Below, piece by piece: positions 14,861 to 20,244 of a stretch of 20,244 nucleotides of DNA. The notes below the pieces were generated by a model, which worked only from the letters and a program-made list of their open reading frames with translations, had not been told where the DNA came from and searched no databases. This DNA is from a virus. Made by a program: the position numbers and the translations under genes. Location: the IMG/VR virus record IMGVR_UViG_3300020470_001428, positions 1-20,244 of that record; one strand, given 5' to 3'. How positions within the stretch are numbered: the stretch's first letter is position 1; every line of letters starts with the position of its first letter.

Positions 14861-15555
14861 ATCAGCAAATAGACGGAAATATCAAAGGTCATCCGAGAAG
14901 GTCTTCTAATGGTCAAGATCTTTACGTTTACTATATGCTTGGTGATAATGGTTACTTTGTTGATATTGGAGCGCATGATGGAAAAGATGGCAGTAATACA
15001 TACGCTTTAGAAAAAGCTGGATGGAATGGCATATGCGTTGAACCCAGTCCTGTTCATCAAGAATCTCTGTCTAATCATAGAGATTGCATCATTGATACTT
15101 CTTTGGTCTATGGCGAAAAAGTAAAGAAAAAATACTTCATACATAATTACGCTGAGAGGTATGAGCAGTACAAAAAACAGAAAGAGCTTCTCGAAAGCCA
15201 AGGTCATAAATTTATAAACTTCCACGCTTATTTAGGTGGAAGCGGTATTGTTGACCATCTTGATGAAGACTATGAAGACAGGCTAGAAGGCGAGTATGTA
15301 GAGCTAGAAACAACTACTTTGCTAGACATATTAAAAAGATACGACGCCCCAAGAGTAATAGAATTTTTAGATATTGACATTGAAGGAGCAGAGTTTGAAG
15401 TAATTAAAAACTTCCCCTTTGATGAATATGAGTTTAAGATAATTTGCATTGAAGTTAGACCTCACACGAGAGAGCCTATTACTGAGCATTTAACAGCGAA
15501 TGGTTATAGGTACGCTCAAGATATTGGTCAGGACGCCATATTTAGGAAAATTTGA
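14857..15555 (+). CDS. FkbM-family SAM-dependent methyltransferase
   Basis: A class I methyltransferase, 232 residues. Motif I is GYFVDIGAHDG (32-42), followed by NTYALEKAGWNGICVEP, whose acidic residue would bind the SAM ribose, and a late block EFLDIDIEGAEFEVI matching the 'DvEGaE' signature of the FkbM family. Members usually methylate sugars or small molecules, often in glycan synthesis. It lies between nuclease and polymerase genes, with ATGA and TGATG overlaps on either side, so it is co-expressed with replication. No signal peptide or membrane segment is present. The substrate is unknown: a glycosylated phage component, a host glycan or a modified base are possibilities. Confidence 0.85.
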   Translation: MNQQIDGNIKGHPRRSSNGQDLYVYYMLGDNGYFVDIGAHDGKDGSNTYALEKAGWNGICVEPSPVHQESLSNHRDCIIDTSLVYGEKVKKKYFIHNYAERYEQYKKQKELLESQGHKFINFHAYLGGSGIVDHLDEDYEDRLEGEYVELETTTLLDILKRYDAPRVIEFLDIDIEGAEFEVIKNFPFDEYEFKIICIEVRPHTREPITEHLTANGYRYAQDIGQDAIFRKI

Positions 15556-17468
15556 TGACTTGGACACCACTGCATCTACACACTCACTACAGCCTTTTGG
15601 ACGGCCTCAGTAAGCCCTCACAGGTCGCTGAGCGATGTTCTAGCTTAGGTTATACCTCTTGCGCCTTGACCGATCACGGCACTATATCAGGCGCTGTGGC
15701 CTTTACACAGGCAATGAAGAAAAAGAATATCAAGCCTATTCTTGGGTGTGAGTTTTACCTAAGCCAGCAAGATTGCAAAGTGAAGTCCGAGGAAAATAGA
15801 AGCCTCAGTCATTTATGCGTGCTTGCTAAAAACAAAAAGGGTTGGAACAATCTAATTCAAGCAGTTTCAAAAAGTAATGACGAAGAAAATTACTACTACA
15901 AGCCGAGGTTAGATCTTGCAGAATTAAACCTTTTTGCAGATGGCAACTTGATAGCTTACAGTGGGCATCTTGGTAGTGATTTAGCAAATGCAATATTTGT
16001 AGATCCAAAATCTGCTTACAATGCAAAAACAGAAGAGGAAGCTAAAAGGTATACACATCCAAACTGGGATAGTGAAGTACTGAAGATTGCAAATAGGTAT
16101 AGGACCATATTTGGCAAAGAAAACTTTTTCATTGAGATACAAGCTATTGATCAAGATAATTCTCCAGCAGCAAAGCTAGTAGTTCAAGGTCTACGATACA
16201 TAGCTAAAAAGTATAAGTTTCAAACTGTAGCTACAGCAGACTCACATTATCCAGAGAAAAAAGATGCAAACGATCAACTACTGCTCCTTTGTTCCGCATT
16301 AAAAACTACTCTGCCTAAAATCAAGAAAAAGCTAAGAGAGTCTGGAGAAGCTGCGTTTGCTGGCTTTTTAAAATCCAATAACTTTCATATTCCATCTCTT
16401 GAAGAAATACAAAATGTAAACACGGCACAAGAAATAGAAAACTCAATGCTAATAGCTAGTATGTGCGAAGACTACAACATACTAGGTAAGCCAATGCTTC
16501 CTAAATTCAAATGCCCGAAGGACTTCTCAGAAGACCAATATCTGAGACATCTATGTAGAGAAGGCTGGAAAAGCAGATTAGCCCCAACAGGAAAAGTAAA
16601 TACCGAACAAAGTAAACAAGTATATGCAGATCAAATCAAGAAAGAACTTGATGTTATCAGTGATGCAAACTTAGCTGGCTACTTTTTAATAGTTAGAGAC
16701 ATTGTTAACAGTGTAGTTGATAAGAATCATATTCCCGGACCGGGAAGAGGCTCTGCTGCTGGATGTTTAGTATCATACTTAGTAGGAATAACACAGGTTG
16801 ACCCAATTGATTATGGCTTATTGTTTGAACGTTTTTACAATGCGGGAAGAAATACTGAAGACCATGTATCCCTGCCTGATATTGATATAGATGTTCCAGC
16901 TAATAAAAGAGATGAAACAATAGACTATATACGAAGTAAGTATGGAAGTGAAAAAGTCGGACAGATGGTAACATTTGGAAGATTGCAAGGTCGAGGCGCA
17001 ATTAAAGAAGTTTTGAGAATGAATGAAGCTTGCGGCTATGACCAAATGAACGAAATAACAAAAAGTCTTCCGCATGAGCATGAAGTATCCGACCAATTAG
17101 CAGAGATGGATAACCCATCTGTAATTAAGTGGACTCTCATGAACCAACCAGAAACACTTCGTGGCTATTGTAGATTAAATGATGATGGTGTTCTTGAAGG
17201 CGATTACGCTAAATTTTTCGATCAGGCTATGAGAATAGAGGGGACTTTTAAGTCACAAGGTAAACATGCCGCTGGCGTAGTAATATCCTCTCATGATCTC
17301 AATGATGTTTGCCCAATGGTAAGAGACAAAAGAGGTAGCGAGAAGATAGCTGGAATGGAAATGAATGATTTAGAATCTATGGGTCATGTAAAATTCGACA
17401 TTCTTGGTATTTCACTAATGGATAAAATGATGGGAATTAGAGATCAACTAAAGGAAAGACATGGATAG
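15555..17468 (+). CDS. dnaE: DNA polymerase III alpha subunit, N-terminal half (PHP + palm with all catalytic Asp)
   Basis: The first piece of a split replicative polymerase, 637 residues. A PHP domain (about 1-270) opens with HLHTHYSLLDG (H7, H9, H11) and keeps TDHG (D40, H41), E66 (GCEFY), H86 (LSHLCVL) and a late DSHY, so most metal ligands of an active PHP domain are present. The palm has PGPGRGSAAG, the catalytic pair D444 and D446 (PDIDIDV), SQGKHAAGVVISS, and the third Asp D615 (VKFDILG, E. coli D555 equivalent). The protein stops 22 residues later. The start is ATG 15555 (TGATG overlap), with AGGA at 15544-15547. The break is a clean stop codon within the family alignment, not a frameshift within a run. 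The C-terminal half is at 18343-19935. Confidence 0.93.
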   Translation: MTWTPLHLHTHYSLLDGLSKPSQVAERCSSLGYTSCALTDHGTISGAVAFTQAMKKKNIKPILGCEFYLSQQDCKVKSEENRSLSHLCVLAKNKKGWNNLIQAVSKSNDEENYYYKPRLDLAELNLFADGNLIAYSGHLGSDLANAIFVDPKSAYNAKTEEEAKRYTHPNWDSEVLKIANRYRTIFGKENFFIEIQAIDQDNSPAAKLVVQGLRYIAKKYKFQTVATADSHYPEKKDANDQLLLLCSALKTTLPKIKKKLRESGEAAFAGFLKSNNFHIPSLEEIQNVNTAQEIENSMLIASMCEDYNILGKPMLPKFKCPKDFSEDQYLRHLCREGWKSRLAPTGKVNTEQSKQVYADQIKKELDVISDANLAGYFLIVRDIVNSVVDKNHIPGPGRGSAAGCLVSYLVGITQVDPIDYGLLFERFYNAGRNTEDHVSLPDIDIDVPANKRDETIDYIRSKYGSEKVGQMVTFGRLQGRGAIKEVLRMNEACGYDQMNEITKSLPHEHEVSDQLAEMDNPSVIKWTLMNQPETLRGYCRLNDDGVLEGDYAKFFDQAMRIEGTFKSQGKHAAGVVISSHDLNDVCPMVRDKRGSEKIAGMEMNDLESMGHVKFDILGISLMDKMMGIRDQLKERHG

Positions 17469-17682
17469 GAAGACTAGCTACAGGCAAAACATAAAAGACA
17501 AGATTGAGTCAGGTAGGTATGTAGACTACAAAGGGCTAACTATTTGCAGGATAAATGACTTCTATCCCCTTATGCACAAAAAAATCAGATATCAAGTACA
17601 CTCTTATTTTTTCAGCAAGTTATATGAAGATGTTGATGAAGCGTTAGACAAATTTTTTGAAATTAGAAGGAAGATAAGATGA
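17461..17682 (+). CDS. Small hypothetical protein inserted in the split polymerase locus, 73 aa
   Basis: A 73-residue basic protein lying between the two polymerase halves. It starts at ATG 17461, with an excellent ribosome site AAAGGA at 17450-17455, overlaps the first half by 8 nt and ends in an ATGA overlap with the exonuclease. The sequence is rich in Lys, Arg and Tyr (DRKTSYRQNIKDKIESG, then a C-terminal helix VDEALDKFFEIRRKIR). I recognise no motif, and it is not an intein fragment or a recognisable piece of DnaE. It could be an accessory subunit bridging the polymerase parts, but only position suggests that. Confidence 0.75.
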   Translation: MDRKTSYRQNIKDKIESGRYVDYKGLTICRINDFYPLMHKKIRYQVHSYFFSKLYEDVDEALDKFFEIRRKIR

Positions 17683-18362
17683 ATTATAAAGACATTATTG
17701 TTTTTGATTTTGAAACGGGTTCTAGAAATCCAGAAAAAACGCAGCCTATACAAATTGCGGCTGTTGCCATACATGGCCGTAAGTTGACCGTCCAGCCAGA
17801 CGGTTACTTTGAAAGCTTGATTAGACCTATATTGGACGACGAAGAAGCAATCAAGATGGGACTAGATCCTATTCAAGATGAAGCATTAGCTGTAAATGGC
17901 AAAACAAGAGCAGAGCTTGCGAAAGCTCCTTCAGAACGGACTGTATGGAAAAAGTTCACAAACTTTGTAAATAAATACAACTGGAAAGGAACTCCTTACT
18001 TCGCTCCGATTGCAGCGGGTTATAATATCGTTGGTTTTGATATGCCGATTGTTCAAAGAATGTGTGAACTATATGGGCCAATCGACAAGAAGACAGGAAA
18101 GCAGACACTCTTTAACAAAATCCACAGGATTGACGTAATGGATAACGTCTGGATGTGGATGGAAAACAATGCAGATGTTAAATCGTTAAGTATGGATTCC
18201 ATGCGAGACTTATTTGGCATGAGTAAAGAAAACGCTCATGATGCTTTGCAAGACGTTAAAGATACGGCCAACCTAATGATTGGCTTTATGAAACTACATA
18301 GAAGAATTGCGCCGAAGATTAAATTTGAAAAGGCTTTTGCTGATGGAAACCTCCACATTTGA
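17679..18362 (+). CDS. DEDDh 3'-5' exonuclease (DnaQ/epsilon-like)
   Basis: A 227-residue proofreading-type exonuclease. ExoI is D10-F-E12-T-G (VFDFETGS). ExoII holds N116 and D121 (AGYNIVGFD). ExoIII is H187-DALQ-D192 (AHDALQDV), where H-x4-D marks the DEDDh subtype to which DnaQ and the PolC exonuclease belong. It likely removes mismatched 3' ends for the split polymerase whose two halves flank it; the ribosome site AGAAGGAAG at 17665-17673 and ATGA overlap give coupled expression. No clamp-binding peptide is obvious. The C-terminal tail KFEKAFADGNLHI overlaps the start of the second polymerase half by 20 nt. Confidence 0.92.
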   Translation: MNYKDIIVFDFETGSRNPEKTQPIQIAAVAIHGRKLTVQPDGYFESLIRPILDDEEAIKMGLDPIQDEALAVNGKTRAELAKAPSERTVWKKFTNFVNKYNWKGTPYFAPIAAGYNIVGFDMPIVQRMCELYGPIDKKTGKQTLFNKIHRIDVMDNVWMWMENNADVKSLSMDSMRDLFGMSKENAHDALQDVKDTANLMIGFMKLHRRIAPKIKFEKAFADGNLHI

Positions 18363-19935
18363 ACCGCTTGAACTTGGATTTGAAGATGAAAAAGCTTGGG
18401 ATCTAATATGCTCAGGAAAAACAAAAGGTGTTTTTCAGCTAGAGAGCAACTTAGGTAAGTCTTGGGCCAAAAGAGTTCAGCCAAAAAACATTGAAGAACT
18501 ATCTGCTCTAATATCAATTATTAGACCGGGAACATTGAAAGCCATCGTAGATGGTAAATCAATGACTCAGCACTATGTTGATAGGAAGAACGGAGTGCAA
18601 GAAATAACTTATCTTCACCCGTCCCTTGAGCCAATCCTCAAGAAAACTCAAGGAGTTCTTGTATACCAAGAGCAGTCTATGCAGATTGCACAACAATTGG
18701 CAGGGTTCAACCTTCAAGAAGCTGACAATCTTCGCAAGGCTATTGGTAAGAAAAAAGCAGACTTGATGGCTAAGGTAAAAGAGGACTTTTTAAAAGGAGC
18801 CTCCGAACAAGGCATCATCACGACAGAAGAGGCTGAAGAGATTTTTAGCTGGATTGAGAAATCTAGTCGTTATGCTTTTAATAAATCCCATGCTGTATCT
18901 TATGCAATATGTGCATATTGGAGCGCTTATGCTAAGGCTCACTTTCCGCTAGAATTTTATTGTAACTACCTCATTCATTCTTCTGGCAAGCCAGATCCGC
19001 AACAAGAAGTTAGAGAGCTAGTTAACGATGCAAAGAATTTAGAGATATATGTAAATCCTCCATCAATAAAAGCTCTGAATACCCAAACAGACATAATCGA
19101 AGACCGCATACATTTCGGTCTAATAGACATAAAATCTGTTGGGGCAAAACAAATTGATAAGTTTAGGGATGCGGTAGTATATCTAGAGCAAACTATAGGC
19201 AAGCAACTTTGTGAAGTTAATTGGTATGAGTTTCTCATTTTAGCTTCGCAAAAAATCAACTCAAGAATGTTGACAGCTTTAATATCAGTAGGGTTTTTTG
19301 CAGATCTTCCAGAGAGTAGACAGCAAATGTTAGATGAGTTTGATACTTGGTCAAACATAACTAAAAAAGAAGCTGAATGGGCAGAAAGCAACTTTGAAAA
19401 TTACGAAAGTTTAGTAGATTTGCTGAAAGCTATGGCTCCTGTTAAGAAAGATGGAGGAGCAGCATTTAACTCCAAACGCTCTCAAATAATTTCTGATTTA
19501 GTTATCCAATGTGAAAACCCATCCTATTCTCTAAAAGACGATCCTGAATGGGTTATCAGAACCGAAGAGAACTACTTAGGAATAGGACTTACATATTCAA
19601 GGGTAGAAGCCTATGACACTAGCTTAGCCAACACCACTATTAAAGAATTTATTAATGGTAAAAGGGGCAATGTTAAAATGGCCGTTACTATAAATGAGGT
19701 CAAGAGATACACTGCTAAAAAGGGTAAAGCTATTGGCCTTGAAATGGCCTTTTTATGCGTCGAGGATACTACAGGTACTATGGACAGCGTTACAGTATTT
19801 AGTGATCAATGGGATAAATACAAAAACATTTTATACGAAGGGAATAACGTGATCTTGATTGGACAAGATTCAAAAAAGAAAAGATACCAATTAGACGATG
19901 GCTTCATAGTCAATGAAGTCATTGAGTTACGTTGA
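18343..19935 (+). CDS. dnaE: DNA polymerase III alpha subunit, C-terminal half (fingers, HhH, OB-fold)
   Basis: The second piece of the split polymerase, 530 residues from ATG 18343, with AAGG at 18330-18333. It resumes where the first ends: an LGFEDEKAWDLICSGKTKGVFQLES opening corresponds to the E. coli region after FDFLGL, where DDKKSFDML and VFQLES occur. The fingers contain YAFNKSHAVSYA (177-188) and LGKKKADLM-like charged segments; a helix-hairpin-helix-type region follows near GVGAKQIDKFRD; an OB-fold begins near 443 (VKRYTAKKGKAIG, then EMAFLCVEDTTG). 637 + 530 = 1167 residues, close to full-length E. coli DnaE (1160), so nothing large is missing. TTG 18307 is also in frame but lacks support. 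Confidence 0.93.
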   Translation: METSTFEPLELGFEDEKAWDLICSGKTKGVFQLESNLGKSWAKRVQPKNIEELSALISIIRPGTLKAIVDGKSMTQHYVDRKNGVQEITYLHPSLEPILKKTQGVLVYQEQSMQIAQQLAGFNLQEADNLRKAIGKKKADLMAKVKEDFLKGASEQGIITTEEAEEIFSWIEKSSRYAFNKSHAVSYAICAYWSAYAKAHFPLEFYCNYLIHSSGKPDPQQEVRELVNDAKNLEIYVNPPSIKALNTQTDIIEDRIHFGLIDIKSVGAKQIDKFRDAVVYLEQTIGKQLCEVNWYEFLILASQKINSRMLTALISVGFFADLPESRQQMLDEFDTWSNITKKEAEWAESNFENYESLVDLLKAMAPVKKDGGAAFNSKRSQIISDLVIQCENPSYSLKDDPEWVIRTEENYLGIGLTYSRVEAYDTSLANTTIKEFINGKRGNVKMAVTINEVKRYTAKKGKAIGLEMAFLCVEDTTGTMDSVTVFSDQWDKYKNILYEGNNVILIGQDSKKKRYQLDDGFIVNEVIELR

Positions 19936-19960
19936 CTCTCAAGTGCTTTGAGACTATAAC
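19932..19960 (+). promoter_or_regulatory. Sigma70-type promoter for ssb
   Basis: TTGACT at 19932-19937 and TATAAC at 19955-19960 are each one base off consensus, with an ideal 17-bp spacer. The -35 overlaps the stop of the polymerase gene. Transcription would start near 19967, leaving a leader of about 29 nt before ssb. It is the best sigma70-like site in the window and could give ssb independent expression. Confidence 0.65.
19937..19953 (+). repeat. Inverted repeat within the promoter spacer (possible operator)
   Basis: TCTCAA at 19937-19942 and TTGAGA at 19948-19953 are perfect inverted copies with a 5-nt centre, filling the space between the -35 and -10 boxes. As DNA it resembles an operator for a dimeric regulator. 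As RNA it would be a short hairpin at the end of the polymerase transcript without a T-run, so terminator function is doubtful. Confidence 0.5.
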
Positions 19961-19995
19961 TATATTTAGTAACAATATAAATGCGAGACATTTAA

Positions 19996-20244
19996 ATGAA
20001 TACGATTTCAAACTATTGCAGATTTATCGGAAGATTAACAGACGACCCTAAAGTTGTCGAATTTGAAAATACAAATCTTTGTACTTTTACTTTAGCTATT
20101 AATGAATATAGAAAAGAAAAGAACGGAGAAAAAAAGAAGACTGTCAACTATTTTGATTTTGAAGCTTGGGATTCTGGCGGAGAGACTATTAGTCGATACT
20201 GTTCTAAAGGAGATATAATTGATTTAGTTGCTTCTGCAAGAAAT
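19996..20244 (+). CDS. ssb: Single-stranded DNA-binding protein (3' cut by window)
   Basis: The first 83 residues of a bacterial-type SSB. It begins MNTISNYCRFIGRLTDDPKV and continues LCTFTLAINEYRKEK, TVNYFDFEAWDSGG and ISRYCSKGDIIDLVAS, which are the strands of the OB-fold that binds ssDNA, including the W and F residues that stack on bases. SSB coats fork DNA and interacts with the recombinase and polymerase machinery. The ribosome site is weak (GCGAGAC upstream). The acidic C-terminal tail is beyond the window. Confidence 0.93.
   Translation, partial: MNTISNYCRFIGRLTDDPKVVEFENTNLCTFTLAINEYRKEKNGEKKKTVNYFDFEAWDSGGETISRYCSKGDIIDLVASARN

Noticed and set aside
17461-18362. Group I/II intron or split intein separating the polymerase halves
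   Set aside because: The interval is almost wholly coding for two independent proteins with their own ribosome sites; no intein blocks or intron-like non-coding RNA are visible, and the intein site motif FNKSHA is intact elsewhere.
19976-19983. TATAAATG resembling a T4 late promoter before ssb
   Set aside because: One base off TATAAATA in A+T-rich DNA and only 12 nt before the ATG of an early-type gene; no similar sites before other genes.

Overview
The window is an A+T-rich, densely packed stretch of what looks like a tailed-phage genome, probably from an uncultured aquatic phage of T4-like lifestyle. Evidence for a phage: a complete nucleotide-supply and replication toolkit on one strand, many small unrecognised genes between the recognised ones, viral combinations (NrdAB, dUTPase, PhoH, RecA/UvsX-like recombinase, DnaB-like helicase, Toprim primase, T4 gp1-type deoxynucleotide kinase), and no ribosomal, tRNA or housekeeping genes. 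I cannot name the phage or host.

Layout. Positions 1-490 hold the end of an unrecognised, possibly beta-propeller, gene and two tiny ORFs. Positions 491-734 are the only sizeable non-coding gap. They carry a perfect TATAAT box, followed by a strongly structured 140-nt segment whose 10-bp stem ends in a T-run (a small RNA or an nrdA leader/attenuator). From 735 to 19935 every gene is on the + strand and every junction is an overlap or a gap of at most 2 nt, as expected of one translationally coupled operon. The order is: nrdA, nrdB, a 47-aa ribbon-helix-helix candidate, dut, phoH; then zinc-ribbon and hypothetical proteins; then a RecA-like recombinase, a Vsr/DUF559-like endonuclease, a candidate recombination mediator, a zinc protein, replicative helicase, primase, dNMP kinase, two PD-(D/E)XK nucleases and an FkbM methyltransferase; then a DNA polymerase III alpha subunit in two pieces. 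After a small gap with a good sigma70-type promoter comes the start of ssb, cut by the window end.

The most notable things are these. (1) The replicative polymerase is a split dnaE: the first half ends 22 residues after the third catalytic Asp, and the second half resumes without apparent loss. Between them lie a 73-aa gene and a DEDDh (DnaQ-like) proofreading exonuclease. No intein sequence is visible, and the break is not at the cyanobacterial DnaE split-intein site. (2) The NrdB small subunit has valine where the radical tyrosine should be and an all-glutamate carboxylate set, which points to a Tyr-radical-free (class Ic/Id-like) reductase. (3) The structured RNA lies directly ahead of that reductase. 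(4) A promoter with a palindrome in its spacer precedes ssb.

Together the genes make a self-contained programme: NrdAB, dUTPase and dNMP kinase feed dNTP synthesis; helicase, primase, split Pol III alpha, exonuclease and SSB form the replisome; the recombinase, a possible mediator and the nucleases support recombination-dependent replication, DNA processing or host DNA breakdown.
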